Source: Proteiniclasticum sediminis (lineage in GTDB: Bacteria; Bacillota; Clostridia; Clostridiales; Clostridiaceae). From it: 64,000 nt of DNA. Positions within the stretch are counted from its first letter, which is position 1. The number at the start of each line of letters is the position of its first letter. The notes beneath the pieces are model-generated. The model was not told the origin of the DNA, made no database searches, and saw only the letters and a program-made list of their open reading frames with translations. Position numbers and translations under genes: made by a program. This document shows positions 48,424 through 57,400 of this stretch, one piece after another. The stretch covers positions 177,322 to 241,321 of the forward strand of contig NZ_JAGSCS010000001.1 of the NCBI RefSeq assembly GCF_018128025.1. Reading direction: 5' to 3'.

Positions 48424-50127
48424 CTACTCTCCCTCCTTAACCACCACCTGCTTTAGGGCATTCAGCGCCATTTTGGTTTCCGCTGTGGTTTCCCCTAAAA
48501 GACTGGCGATTTCCTGGGAGATTCGCATCTGTTTGTTGATGACATCCTGGGCCACTTTCAGCGTTTCTTCCTTCATGGCACGGAGTTCGGCTCGGCGCTT
48601 CTCTTCTTCTGTGATATCGCTGACAATGAGGATGACCTGGTGTGTGTCCTCCAGGAGGATCAGATTTTCCAGAAACACCTTATCTCGGTTCTTATCATGG
48701 ATCCGCTGGGTACAATAGGTTTTCCCCGCCTTCAGCGCCTCCTGGAAGGCCTCATCCTCCATGATATAGCGCAGCGGCAAACCTTCCAGGGCTTCTCCCT
48801 GAGGCGCAAACAGCCGCATGGCCGCTGGGTTTGCCTGCTGAATATCCAGATCCCGATCCAAGAGGAAAATGAGATTGGGCGAATGCAGAAAGATCATGTC
48901 ATTCATGGTTTCCGCTTTCATCCGCATGTACGGCATACACATTTCGATCTCCGACATGCCTTCCAGCACAGAACGGGCTTTCGCCCGACAGGAGTTGTAT
49001 CCGCAGGCCCCGCAGTTCAGTTCATCCGCTTTGGTGGTCTTCCCCATATTCCGCAGGACCTGTCGGATACTTTCTTCCTTGGGCTGCCAGGCGTACCCTT
49101 CTGCCGCCAGGTGACGGTGGTGAAGGGAAACCGCCTTGTCAAGATGCAGCGTGTCTTCCCCCTGGGGGTTACGGCGTACATAGTGGAGCATCCGCTGCTT
49201 CCGCTTGTAGAGACTTCCGCAGTCCTCCGGAATACAGGGCCCATTCAGGCAGGATTCATGACAGGCGGACAGTTCAATGTAGACTTTATCCAGATCTCCC
49301 TGTTCCAGGTCCATGAGGATCTGCTCCACATGGTCCATGCCATGGGTACTGATCACGTCATAACCTTCCCGGTCCAGGGTATCCTTCAGTCCCTCGCCGA
49401 TCCCTCCGGAAAGAGGATAACGCCGACCACTCAATGTAGCCAGCACATCCGGAGCAGAACCGAGGAGATGTTCCACCTGAACTCCCTGATTTTCCAGATA
49501 GGGCATGATTTCCTCGAAGGTGAGAACTGCATCCACCTCTCCTTGGTATTCTTCCTCCAGGGATTCCTTCTTTTTTGCCAAACATGGACCGACGAATACC
49601 GTATAGACCTCCGGCTTTTCCGCCTTCACCGCCTTCGCCAGGGCGATCATGGGGGACACCACGGGCAGAAGGTACTTCGTCATGTCCGGATGATATTTGC
49701 GGATGAGGAAATTCACGGAAGGACAGCAGGTGGAGATGGCATAGGGATAGTCCCCGGTTTCCAAAAGATTCCTGTAGGTTTCGGTGACTTTGTCAGCCCC
49801 ATGGGCCACCTCTAGCACCCGCGAAAACCCCAGCATCCGCAAAGCGGTGATGAATCCATCATGATGATCAAAAAAGCCCGCAAAGGACGGGGCCAAAAGT
49901 GCCACCACTTCCTGTCCCCCAGCAATTTTCTCCAGGACCACCTCCAAGTCGCTTTTCAAGTGCCTCGCATTCTGAGGACAAACCGCAATACAGATCCCGC
50001 AGTAGATGCAGCGCTCCGGAACGATTTTCGCCTGGTTGTCGCTATAGCGGATGGCCTTCACCGGACAGCTTCGGACACACTTATAGCAGTTCTTGCAGTT
50101 AGCCTTAGAGAAATTCATAATATCCAT
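48424..50127 (-). CDS. Sensory [FeFe]-hydrogenase-like protein with PAS domain (group C3 type)
   Basis: A 567-residue protein. Order: two [4Fe-4S] ferredoxin motifs (Cys11-14-17-21 and Cys40-43-46-50), an H-cluster domain (about 70-320), a further Cys cluster (Cys372, 375, 380, 397), a PAS domain (about 405-505) and a C-terminal coiled coil. H-cluster motifs are STCCP (Cys134, 135), GPCLAKKKE (Cys182) and ELSACHESC (Cys289, 293), so all cluster cysteines remain, but the residues that are Met in L2 and L3 of catalytic enzymes are Gly180 and Ser287. This points to a sensor of hydrogen or redox state that signals to the adjacent PP2C phosphatase. ATG 50127 has AGAGGG upstream. Confidence 0.87.
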   Translation of the reverse strand: MDIMNFSKANCKNCYKCVRSCPVKAIRYSDNQAKIVPERCIYCGICIAVCPQNARHLKSDLEVVLEKIAGGQEVVALLAPSFAGFFDHHDGFITALRMLGFSRVLEVAHGADKVTETYRNLLETGDYPYAISTCCPSVNFLIRKYHPDMTKYLLPVVSPMIALAKAVKAEKPEVYTVFVGPCLAKKKESLEEEYQGEVDAVLTFEEIMPYLENQGVQVEHLLGSAPDVLATLSGRRYPLSGGIGEGLKDTLDREGYDVISTHGMDHVEQILMDLEQGDLDKVYIELSACHESCLNGPCIPEDCGSLYKRKQRMLHYVRRNPQGEDTLHLDKAVSLHHRHLAAEGYAWQPKEESIRQVLRNMGKTTKADELNCGACGYNSCRAKARSVLEGMSEIEMCMPYMRMKAETMNDMIFLHSPNLIFLLDRDLDIQQANPAAMRLFAPQGEALEGLPLRYIMEDEAFQEALKAGKTYCTQRIHDKNRDKVFLENLILLEDTHQVILIVSDITEEEKRRAELRAMKEETLKVAQDVINKQMRISQEIASLLGETTAETKMALNALKQVVVKEGE

Positions 50128-50184
50128 GGTTCTACCCTCTTTCCTCTCTTCCCATTCTGTTCAATCCTGTCAACGTCACTTCTC

Positions 50185-50213
50185 ATTATACCTCTTGGTC
50201 AAATTTTTAACAA
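50185..50213 (-). promoter_or_regulatory. Promoter of the hydrogenase-phosphatase operon
   Basis: On the minus strand TTGTTA (50208-50213), 17 bases, TATAAT (50185-50190), about 58 bases before the hydrogenase start. Confidence 0.7.
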
Positions 50214-50221
50214 TTGTAGCC

Positions 50222-50247
50222 AAAAAAGAACTGTCCTCAAGACAGTT
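50222..50247 (-). terminator. Rho-independent terminator of the diguanylate cyclase gene
   Basis: On the minus strand AACTGTC/GACAGTT (50241-50247 with 50229-50235) followed by six T residues (50222-50227). Confidence 0.85.
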
Positions 50248-50259
50248 CCCATTCAGCCT

Positions 50260-51954
50260 TTAGCCTGCATTTTTCTTTTCTTTTCGGCGACGCTTATCCT
50301 GATACATCATCTGGTCCACATGGTGATAAAAATCACGGAACATGCGGTGATCGGCCGGGAGTAGGACATCGCTGCCCGATGCCACCTCCACGGGATAAGG
50401 CACATGGAGCTGTTCCTGTTGAAGGCGATGATAGAAACCTTCAATTCTTTTCTCATACACCGAAGCCCCTGTGCTGCCCAGGAGTACAGCGAATTCATCG
50501 CCCCCGAGACGGTAGCAGGTACCCTCCTTCTGAAAGGAATCCACCAGGGCGTTAAACACCCGGACGATGGCCCGATCGCCTTCCTGATGGCCAAACTCAT
50601 CATTGATCTGTTTCAGGTGGTTCATATCCAAGAGCACCAGACGAAACTCCCGGGATTTTTCCGGATCCGTCAGCTCTGCCACATCCCGTTCAAAGGCCAT
50701 GCGATTCCCTCCTTTGGTGAGGAAATCCAGGTAGGCCAGTTTTTCGTAAAATGCCGCTTCATTCTCCGCCTTCTGAAACTCCTGGATATACTTGAAGGTA
50801 TTAAAGGCCAGAAGCAGGAAAAAGACCATGATCCCGAATCGGCTGAACCGGGATGTGGCACTGAAATTCCGGGAGAAGAACTGCAGGGTTTCCACGGAAA
50901 CAATGATGAAGATCAGCAGCATATAGCTGAGAAACTGCTTAGCCTGGTGGTTTTGATACTTCCAGACCTCATAGAGGAGATAACTCCCCACCAGCAATGT
51001 CCCCAGCAGCATGAAGACCAGGGTTAACTTAATGGTCTGAAAAAAAGGAGCAATGCCCGCCACCTGAAGTCCAAAGTTCAGGAAGAAATTCAGGAGGAAA
51101 AGCAGCGCCAGATGGCGAAAGGCTTTCTTGTGGGCCATGAGGACGGCATCCTTCAAATAGAGCAGAAAAGTCACCGGGATGAGCGACACCATCATATAGC
51201 TGATTCCGCCCAGGATGAATCGGTTGCCCGTGAAGAACTGAAGAATTCGCGCTTCGGAAAGGATCCAGATGCCGACGATGATGGAAAAAAGCCCCAAATA
51301 GAGAAGACGGTTATCCGTGAAATTTGTCAGGGCAAAGGAAAAGAGAATGGTCATGAGGCCCAGAAGTACCAGAATCACGGCAATGAGCATCCCTCCATGC
51401 ATATTGAAAAATAGAAATCGCATCAGGGCGTCCCGAGGGCCCGCATGAATGGGATTAAGGATTCCGGAAAACTCCCTCATCCGAGACGTCAGCGTCACCG
51501 TGAGCAGTTTCCCTTCGCTGGTAGAAGGCAGATCCACCATATGCCAGAGACTGGCTTCAATATTCTGGTAAAGGCCATCCGAAGGAAGCCCTTCCGCATA
51601 AAGGACTTCGCCATCGATAGTGATCTGAATATCCTGCATGGAGGTGCGCAGAAGCAGCGTACGTTCCTCCAGGAGCTGTTGATCGATGGTTCGGCTCAAG
51701 ATGAGCGGTTCCAGGTTTTCATTCTTCACCGTGGCTGGAAGCACAAGGGTTTTCATGGATTCACCGCCCCCCTTGAGTTCCCACCCATCCTGCAAGGTGG
51801 TGACCGCTTGATCGCCCATGACCATTTCCGTGGATTTTCCGGCCAGGACCATCCCCAGAATCATAAGAAAGATGAGAAGAAAAACTGTGATACTTCGGGA
51901 CCGGTTCTTAAAGGTTTCAGACAGGGTTTGTGCACGTTCGCGGTTTGATTCCAT
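50260..51954 (-). CDS. Membrane diguanylate cyclase with extracellular sensor domain
   Basis: A 564-residue c-di-GMP synthase. A membrane helix (about 20-40) precedes an extracellular sensor region of about 150 residues, then seven membrane helices (7TMR-DISM type, about 190-390) and a GGDEF domain with DFLTKGGNRMAFERD, VLLDMNHLKQINDEFGHQEGD and the intact active motif RLGGDEFAVLLG. No R-x-x-D inhibition site lies five residues before GGDEF. ATG 51954 is chosen; the open frame extends to 52038 but overlaps the hairpin after deoD. It is separate from the hydrogenase operon, having its own terminator. Confidence 0.87.
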   Translation of the reverse strand: MESNRERAQTLSETFKNRSRSITVFLLIFLMILGMVLAGKSTEMVMGDQAVTTLQDGWELKGGGESMKTLVLPATVKNENLEPLILSRTIDQQLLEERTLLLRTSMQDIQITIDGEVLYAEGLPSDGLYQNIEASLWHMVDLPSTSEGKLLTVTLTSRMREFSGILNPIHAGPRDALMRFLFFNMHGGMLIAVILVLLGLMTILFSFALTNFTDNRLLYLGLFSIIVGIWILSEARILQFFTGNRFILGGISYMMVSLIPVTFLLYLKDAVLMAHKKAFRHLALLFLLNFFLNFGLQVAGIAPFFQTIKLTLVFMLLGTLLVGSYLLYEVWKYQNHQAKQFLSYMLLIFIIVSVETLQFFSRNFSATSRFSRFGIMVFFLLLAFNTFKYIQEFQKAENEAAFYEKLAYLDFLTKGGNRMAFERDVAELTDPEKSREFRLVLLDMNHLKQINDEFGHQEGDRAIVRVFNALVDSFQKEGTCYRLGGDEFAVLLGSTGASVYEKRIEGFYHRLQQEQLHVPYPVEVASGSDVLLPADHRMFRDFYHHVDQMMYQDKRRRKEKKNAG

Positions 51955-52029
51955 ATACCACCACTTAACTCCAATTTGGCTTTCCCGGTAATTCTTGCAA
52001 GCGAACTTTAACTTTCCGCTTGAACCGGA

Positions 52030-52057
52030 AGAAGTCATCTGGATGCAGATGACTTCT
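52030..52057 (-). terminator. Hairpin after deoD
   Basis: An 11-bp perfect stem (52030-52040 with 52047-52057) just after the deoD stop; there is no proper T-tract on the minus strand, so termination may be partial. Confidence 0.5.
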
Positions 52058-52068
52058 CATTTGTATGG

Positions 52069-52782
52069 TTATTCCTGGGCCATGGCGACCGCTGTCTCCA
52101 GGGCAATTTTCATCATATCCTTGAAGGTTTCCTGCCGCTCCATGGCGGTGGTCTCTTCTCCAGTGATCAGGCTGTCGGAGACCGTCAGCAGCGTTAAGGC
52201 GTTTACCCCGGCGAAGGCCGCTTCGGTATAGAGCGCCGCAGCTTCCATTTCCACCCCTAAGGTTCCCGCTTCCATGAAGAGCTTGGTTGCTCCCGTTGTG
52301 TCATAGAAGATATCGGAGCTGAGGACATTTCCCACATGAACCTTGATCCCCAGTTCCTGGGCTTTGATGTAGGCCGTGTGCAGGAGCTCAAAGCTCGCTG
52401 TGGGAGCAAAATCCAGTCCCCGGAAACGATTCTTATTGATGGAAGACGTGGTGGATGCGGAGCTGGCCAAGATAACATCCCGGATCTTCACCCCTTCTTG
52501 CATGGAGCCGCAGCTTCCAACGCGCATGAGGTTCTTGACGCCGTACTCATGGATCAGTTCATGGGCATAAATGGAGATGGATGGGATGCCCATTCCTGTG
52601 CCTTGCACAGAAACTTGCACGCCTTTATAGGTTCCGGTGTAGCCCAGCATTCCCCGGACTTCATTGTAGCAGACGGGATTTTCCAGGAAAGTTTCCGCGA
52701 TGAACTTCGCTCTCAGCGGATCCCCCGGAAGCAGTATGGTTTTCGCAATATCCCCTTTTTTAGCGCCAATGTGTGTCGACAT
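52069..52782 (-). CDS. deoD: Purine-nucleoside phosphorylase, DeoD type
   Basis: DeoD splits purine (deoxy)nucleosides with phosphate into base and ribose-1-phosphate. The 237-residue length and motifs are those of the hexameric bacterial enzyme: [48 protein letters not shown], and the active-site [14 protein letters not shown] and [11 protein letters not shown] with the catalytic Asp. It starts one base after the stop of the nucleoside hydrolase gene, with AGGAGGA upstream, so the two form a nucleoside salvage operon. Confidence 0.95.
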   Translation of the reverse strand: MSTHIGAKKGDIAKTILLPGDPLRAKFIAETFLENPVCYNEVRGMLGYTGTYKGVQVSVQGTGMGIPSISIYAHELIHEYGVKNLMRVGSCGSMQEGVKIRDVILASSASTTSSINKNRFRGLDFAPTASFELLHTAYIKAQELGIKVHVGNVLSSDIFYDTTGATKLFMEAGTLGVEMEAAALYTEAAFAGVNALTLLTVSDSLITGEETTAMERQETFKDMMKIALETAVAMAQE

Positions 52783-52783
52783 A

Positions 52784-53710
52784 TTACAAATCCTCCTTGG
52801 ACAAATATTTTTCTAGGGTGTGGAAGAAGATGGACTTAAACGCCTCGTTATCCAGTCCGCTGGTCACGGTGACATTTTTTCTCGGGGCCGAGCGGTCCAC
52901 GAGAATGTGCGCCCGGGTGTAATCCTCTTGGGTGGAAATGGTGAGCGAGGCATCAAAGGTACGAAAGATTTCGGGATGAACCAGCATCATGATGGCGGAC
53001 GGATCATGCATATGGGACCCGGCATACCCATAAACGGTCATGACATTATGGCAGTACCAGGTCAGCAGGTCCTTGATAAAGGTGCTTTCCGGGGTGTTTG
53101 CCCGAAGGTTAGCAATCTCCTGTGGGGAAATCAGCGTTTCATGGGTGGCATCCAGCCCCACCATGGTCACCGGTAATCCGGAATCGAAGACAATTTTATA
53201 CGCTTCCGGATCCACATAGGCATTAAACTCGGCAAAGGGGGTTACATTCCCCGTGCCATAGGCCCCGCCCATGAAGACAATCCCCTCGATGCGCTCCATG
53301 GCTTCCGGTCGGGTCCTGAGGAGCAGTGCCACGTTGGTTAAGGGCCCGAGGGCGATGATCGTGGTTTTTTCCTCCGTCGCAAAGAGCTTCTCCATGTAGA
53401 AATCAATGAAGTTCGTGTTCACCCGATGCTCCAACCCCTGGGGGAGCTTCAGGGGACCAATCCCGCTTTCGCCATGGACCTCGCTGGCATGATACCGCCC
53501 TTTGACCAAAGGACGGTCACTGCCGGCACAAACCGGGAGGTTTCTTCCCGTGAGTTCAACAACGCCGCAGGCGTTGGCTGTGACCTCTTCCAGGGGCACA
53601 TTGCCCGCCACGGTCACAATCCCCTGGACATCCAGTTCAACCCGCTGAAGGGCGAATAACAGGGCTAAAACATCATCGGCACCGGGATCGCAATCAATTA
53701 AACACCGCAT
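52784..53710 (-). CDS. Nucleoside hydrolase (ribonucleoside N-ribohydrolase family)
   Basis: A 308-residue inosine-uridine-preferring hydrolase fold protein that cleaves ribonucleosides to base and ribose. The calcium-binding aspartates are in DCDPGADD (residues 6-13), with the other site in [22 protein letters not shown] and the C-terminal [18 protein letters not shown], where the catalytic Asp and His lie. Purine or pyrimidine preference cannot be read. It precedes deoD in the operon and has its own promoter, divergent from lexA. Confidence 0.92.
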   Translation of the reverse strand: MRCLIDCDPGADDVLALLFALQRVELDVQGIVTVAGNVPLEEVTANACGVVELTGRNLPVCAGSDRPLVKGRYHASEVHGESGIGPLKLPQGLEHRVNTNFIDFYMEKLFATEEKTTIIALGPLTNVALLLRTRPEAMERIEGIVFMGGAYGTGNVTPFAEFNAYVDPEAYKIVFDSGLPVTMVGLDATHETLISPQEIANLRANTPESTFIKDLLTWYCHNVMTVYGYAGSHMHDPSAIMMLVHPEIFRTFDASLTISTQEDYTRAHILVDRSAPRKNVTVTSGLDNEAFKSIFFHTLEKYLSKEDL

Positions 53711-53733
53711 ATCGTCATCCCTCCTATTTCACC

Positions 53734-53742
53734 ATTATAGCA
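53734..53742 (-). promoter_or_regulatory. Extended -10 promoter of the nucleoside hydrolase-deoD operon
   Basis: On the minus strand TG-C-TATAAT (TATAAT at 53734-53739, TG at 53741-53742), 24 bases before the start. No -35 hexamer is seen at 17 bases. Confidence 0.6.
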
Positions 53743-53790
53743 TAGGACTCCGTTGCCGATAAGCAAGTGCCTTCAATTCTTCCGGGAAGG

Positions 53791-53800
53791 TTTCGCGAAA
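53791..53800. repeat. TTTCGCGAAA palindrome upstream of lexA
   Basis: The same core as the two repeats in the recombinase promoter at 45320 and 45336. It lies about 35 bases upstream of the lexA -35 element. Confidence 0.5.
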
Positions 53801-53824
53801 ATATGGCCCGGACATCTGAAACTC

Positions 53825-53836
53825 GAACGCTCGTTT
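53825..53836. promoter_or_regulatory. LexA (SOS) box of lexA
   Basis: GAAC-GCTC-GTTT matches GAAC-N4-GTTC with one mismatch and overlaps the -35 hexamer, consistent with autoregulation by LexA. Confidence 0.75.
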
Positions 53837-53863
53837 GCAATTACCCGCTCTCTATGCTATACT
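53835..53863 (+). promoter_or_regulatory. lexA promoter
   Basis: TTGCAA (53835-53840), 17 bases ending TGC, TATACT (53858-53863): an extended -10 promoter with the LexA box on the -35. Confidence 0.78.
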
Positions 53864-53889
53864 GGATATAAAATTAGTATGAGGTGAGC

Positions 53890-54501
53890 ATGCCCATGAA
53901 AAAGGGAGAAGAGAAGAAGGAACGGGTTTATGAGTACGTCCTGTCCTTCACCGAAGCCAAAGGTTATCCCCCGTCTGTGCGCGAGATCTGCACGGCGCTG
54001 AATATCAAATCCACATCCTCCGTCCATTCCTATCTTTTGCAGCTGGAAAATGACGGAAAGCTGGAGCGGGATCCTTCAAAGCCAAGGGCACTGATGATCC
54101 CCGAGCTCATGAACAAGCAGATCGAGATGATTCCCATCCCCATGGTGGGCAAAATCACCGCCGGGGAACCCATTTTGGCCGTGGAAAACGTAGAAGACTA
54201 TTTCCAGATGCCCATTAAGTTCGTCAAGCACGACAATGATCTCTTTATCCTGAGAGTCGAAGGCGAAAGCATGATTGAAGCCGGCATCCACAGCGGCGAC
54301 TATGCCATTATCGAAAAAGCCTCCACGGCGGCCAATGGCGATATTGTCGTGGCCCTCATCGAAAATGATGCCACCATCAAGCGATTCTTCAAGGAGAAAA
54401 ATCATATTCGCCTTCAGCCGGAAAACTCCTCCATGAAGCCCATCCTGGTGTCCCAGTGCGAAATTCTGGGAAAACTCGTCGGTCTCTACCGAAAATTCTA
54501 A
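53890..54501 (+). CDS. lexA: SOS repressor LexA
   Basis: LexA represses DNA-damage genes and cuts itself when RecA filaments form. The 203-residue protein has a winged helix-turn-helix (about residues 9-65; YPPSVREICTALNIKSTSSVHSYL), the cleavage dipeptide Ala91-Gly92 in KITAGEPI, and the Ser-Lys dyad Ser127 (RVEGESM) and Lys164 (ATIKRF). ATG 53890 follows GAGGTG; the GTG at 53884 is inside that site. The gene carries a LexA box in its own promoter, and recA at 18068 has another. Confidence 0.95.
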   Translation: MPMKKGEEKKERVYEYVLSFTEAKGYPPSVREICTALNIKSTSSVHSYLLQLENDGKLERDPSKPRALMIPELMNKQIEMIPIPMVGKITAGEPILAVENVEDYFQMPIKFVKHDNDLFILRVEGESMIEAGIHSGDYAIIEKASTAANGDIVVALIENDATIKRFFKEKNHIRLQPENSSMKPILVSQCEILGKLVGLYRKF

Positions 54502-54512
54502 AGCAAGCACAA

Positions 54513-54548
54513 ATCCCCTGCAGCTCCTGGCTGCAGGGGATCTCTTTT
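54513..54548. terminator. Bidirectional terminator between lexA and the CNNM gene
   Basis: An 11-bp stem (54513-54523 with 54531-54541), then CTCTTTT on the plus strand. Confidence 0.88.
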
Positions 54549-54549
54549 C

Positions 54550-55878
54550 TTATCGGTCGTTTTCGACATACTCCGCATCGTGCTTTTCCGGGTTCATGAT
54601 CAGCTTGAGAATCTTGATCCGTCGTCCGGACATTTGCTGCACCTTGAACTCATGGCCTTCGAAGTAGACAGAGTCTCCTTTCTTGGGAACCCGATCCAGC
54701 CGTTCGATGACATATCCGCCGATGGAGTCCGCATTATCCGACTCAATTTCCAGCCCCAAGGCGTCATTGACATCGTCGATGGAGACCAGGGCATCAATGA
54801 GGTAGATATTGTCCGTGACTTTATTGATGTACTCATCCATGACATCATGTTCATCATAGATGTTTCCTACGATTTCCTCCAGAATATCCTCGATGGTGAC
54901 GATCCCGGAGAAACCGCCGTACTCATCCAGAAGGATCGCCATCTGGGCGTTGGCCAGCTGCATTTCCTTGAAGAGATCATCAATATACTTGTTCTCCGGG
55001 GCAAAATAGGGCTTTCGAAGAAGGTCTTCGATGTTTCCCACTTTCCCCTTGTTGATCAGCTGCCGGAAGAGGTCCTTGATGTACAGAATCCCCACCACGT
55101 TATCCACTTCGTCGACATAGATGGGAATTCGGGAAAAATTGCCGTTGGTAACCTTGGCCACAATATTGTTGGCCGGCTCCGAAAGTTCAATCATTTCCAC
55201 TTCGGTTCTCGGGGTCATGATTTCCCGGGCCAGCTTGTTGTCGAACTCAAAGATTCCGTCCAGCATATCCCGTTCCGTTTCGTTGATGACCCCCTTCTCC
55301 TTGCCCACTTCGATAATGGAGCGGATCTCTTCTAATGAGACTTCTTCTTCCAGGGTATCGCTGTGGATCCCCACCAGTCGGGCGAAGATGTTCGTGGAGA
55401 ACGAAAGAAAAAGAACGAAAGGACGAAACACTTTGGAGATAAAATCAATGATTCCCACCGTGCCCATGGCCACTTTTTCCGAATTCTGTAAAGCGATCCG
55501 TTTGGGGACCAGTTCACCGAAAACCAGAGTGAAATAGGAAAGAAGAATGGTGATCACAATAATGGAGGCCTGCTCCGTAAAGGGAATGCGCAGCTTCGCC
55601 ATAAACGCGGTCAGATACTGCGATAAGCCGGTGGCCGCCTGGGCACTGGCCAGAAATCCGGCTAAGGTAATCCCCACCTGGATGGTGGACAGAAAATTAC
55701 TCGGCCGTTCCAGAATTCGCAGCAGCTTCTCCGCTTTCTTATTTCCCTTGTCCTTTAGCATGGTGATCCGGACCTTATTGGCCGACACCATGGCCATCTC
55801 GGACATGGAAAAGAACGCATTGACGAAAATCAGCACCACAATAAACAACAGTTGGGTTCCTAAACCACTTGCATCCAT
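54550..55878 (-). CDS. CNNM/CorC-family (hemolysin family) membrane protein
   Basis: A 442-residue membrane protein with a DUF21/CNNM transmembrane domain (about residues 1-195, four helices), a pair of CBS domains (about 215-335; the linker MTPRTEVEMIELSEPA is typical) and a C-terminal CorC_HlyC domain (about 350-430; DSVYFEGHEFKVQQMSGRRI). The family is associated with magnesium and cobalt efflux or homeostasis; the old name hemolysin is not well supported. It is transcribed alone from an extended -10 promoter at 55965. Confidence 0.9.
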   Translation of the reverse strand: MDASGLGTQLLFIVVLIFVNAFFSMSEMAMVSANKVRITMLKDKGNKKAEKLLRILERPSNFLSTIQVGITLAGFLASAQAATGLSQYLTAFMAKLRIPFTEQASIIVITILLSYFTLVFGELVPKRIALQNSEKVAMGTVGIIDFISKVFRPFVLFLSFSTNIFARLVGIHSDTLEEEVSLEEIRSIIEVGKEKGVINETERDMLDGIFEFDNKLAREIMTPRTEVEMIELSEPANNIVAKVTNGNFSRIPIYVDEVDNVVGILYIKDLFRQLINKGKVGNIEDLLRKPYFAPENKYIDDLFKEMQLANAQMAILLDEYGGFSGIVTIEDILEEIVGNIYDEHDVMDEYINKVTDNIYLIDALVSIDDVNDALGLEIESDNADSIGGYVIERLDRVPKKGDSVYFEGHEFKVQQMSGRRIKILKLIMNPEKHDAEYVENDR

Positions 55879-55964
55879 AAATTTTCTTCAGGCTGAAACA
55901 GCCTGTTCACGTCTCCTTTTTGCTTTCAGGTCTGCGAAAACCCGCATCCTGGTTTATTTTCTCT

Positions 55965-55973
55965 ATTATAACA
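55965..55973 (-). promoter_or_regulatory. Extended -10 promoter of the CNNM gene
   Basis: On the minus strand TG-T-TATAAT (TATAAT at 55965-55970), about 87 bases before the start. Confidence 0.55.
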
Positions 55974-55992
55974 CAATTTCCCAGGGGTTGAC

Positions 55993-57279
55993 TTACAGAA
56001 TTCGGGATAAGGCAATGAGCAGGCCGATTTTCCCGTGGTCAAAGTTCAGCCCTCCCTGAAGATAGGCGGTGTAGGGCTCCCGAATGGGCGCATCACAGGA
56101 AAGCTCGATGGAAGCGCCCTGAATGAAGGCTCCGGCGGCCATGATGACCTGATCCTTGTATCCGGGCATATCCCAGGGTTCGCACTGGGCGCTGGAATCG
56201 ATGGGGGCCCCAAACTGAATCCCCTTCACAAAATCAATGAGCTTGGCTTCGTCATGGAAGGTGATGGCCTGGACGATATCCGTCCGCAGAGTCTCCGCCT
56301 TGGGATGCACTTCAAAGCCCGCCAGTTCCAGAAGCTTGGCGGCGTATACCGCCGTCTTCAGGGCTTCTACGGCCACCTGGGGAGCCAGGAAGAGCCCCTG
56401 GTAGAAGCTGCGCATGACCCCGAAGGTGGATCCGCATTCTCCGCCCAGTCCTGGCACCGTGAGCCGATAGGACGCCTGATCCACCAGGTCGCCTCGTCCC
56501 ACCACATAACCGCCAGTGGGGGCAATGCCTCCGCCGATGTTCTTAATGAGGGATCCCGCAATAATATCGGCCCCCACCTCGATGGGTTCGCGATCCTCCA
56601 CAAATTCGCCGTAGCAGTTGTCCACAAAGACCACCACCTGGGGGAATTCTTCCTTGATCCAGCGGATCGCTTCGCCAATTTCGTCAATGCGGAAGGAATT
56701 GCGGGAAGCATATCCCTTGCTGCGCTGGATATGGACCATCTTGATGGAGGGATCGTGACGCAGCGCCTCCATCACGGCCTCCCGATCGATGTTGAGGTTC
56801 TTCAGGAGGATTTCCTTGTAGGATACTCCGAAATCCTTCAGGGAACCATGATTGGGGGAATCAACCTCCTGATCAATGCCGATGACCCCATGAATGGTAT
56901 CGTAGGGACGGCCGGTAATGGCCAGAAGCGTATCCCCCGGTCGAAGAATTCCATAAAGCACACAGGATATGGCATGGGTACCGCTGACAAACTGAGGTCT
57001 CACCAGAGCTTTCTCTGCCCGGAAAATCCGCGCATAGACAAGATCCAGCGTATCTCGGCCCACATCCCCATAGCCATAGCCCGTGGTGTTGGTGAAGTGG
57101 TAATCGCTGATCCGTTCATCCTGGAAAGCTTTGAGCACTTTAAACTGATTATACTCCCGGATCTCCTCATAATTTTTAAAGTAAGGAGCCACGGCCTCCA
57201 GCGCCTGTTCGTGGAGGGCAATGGCGGATTCGCTGATCCCATATTCCTGGATCAGATATTGTTTCGATCGATTATGCAT
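55993..57279 (-). CDS. Aluminium resistance/YnbB-like cystathionine gamma-lyase-fold PLP enzyme
   Basis: A 428-residue PLP enzyme of the Alr (aluminium resistance protein)/YnbB family, related to methionine gamma-lyase. The cofactor lysine is in IAGSLIKNIGGGIAPTGGYVVG, the PLP-ring Asp in VVVFVDNCYGEF, and QFVSGTHAISCVLYGILRPGDTL is the N-terminal PLP-binding loop. Its real substrate is unproven. In Firmicutes it commonly sits beside hfq, miaA and the mutSL genes, as it does here (three genes away from hfq by strand order). Confidence 0.88.
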   Translation of the reverse strand: MHNRSKQYLIQEYGISESAIALHEQALEAVAPYFKNYEEIREYNQFKVLKAFQDERISDYHFTNTTGYGYGDVGRDTLDLVYARIFRAEKALVRPQFVSGTHAISCVLYGILRPGDTLLAITGRPYDTIHGVIGIDQEVDSPNHGSLKDFGVSYKEILLKNLNIDREAVMEALRHDPSIKMVHIQRSKGYASRNSFRIDEIGEAIRWIKEEFPQVVVFVDNCYGEFVEDREPIEVGADIIAGSLIKNIGGGIAPTGGYVVGRGDLVDQASYRLTVPGLGGECGSTFGVMRSFYQGLFLAPQVAVEALKTAVYAAKLLELAGFEVHPKAETLRTDIVQAITFHDEAKLIDFVKGIQFGAPIDSSAQCEPWDMPGYKDQVIMAAGAFIQGASIELSCDAPIREPYTAYLQGGLNFDHGKIGLLIALSRIL

Positions 57280-57312
57280 AGCGTACTTCCTTTCGTTTCA
57301 TCACAATATAGT

Positions 57313-57321
57313 AGTATAGCA
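57313..57321 (-). promoter_or_regulatory. Extended -10 promoter of the YnbB-like gene
   Basis: On the minus strand TG-C-TATACT (TATACT at 57313-57318), about 35 bases before the start. Confidence 0.55.
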
Positions 57322-57354
57322 CAAAGGGCGCCGGACCTGAAGTCTTTGCGCCCC

Positions 57355-57387
57355 AAAAAGCAATCCGCACCGGAAAACCGGTGCGGA
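57355..57387 (-). terminator. Rho-independent terminator of the acetate transporter gene
   Basis: On the minus strand a 10-bp stem (57378-57387 with 57364-57373) with a TTTT loop, followed by a run of five T residues. Confidence 0.9.
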
Positions 57388-57400
57388 CATGTCAGGGATA

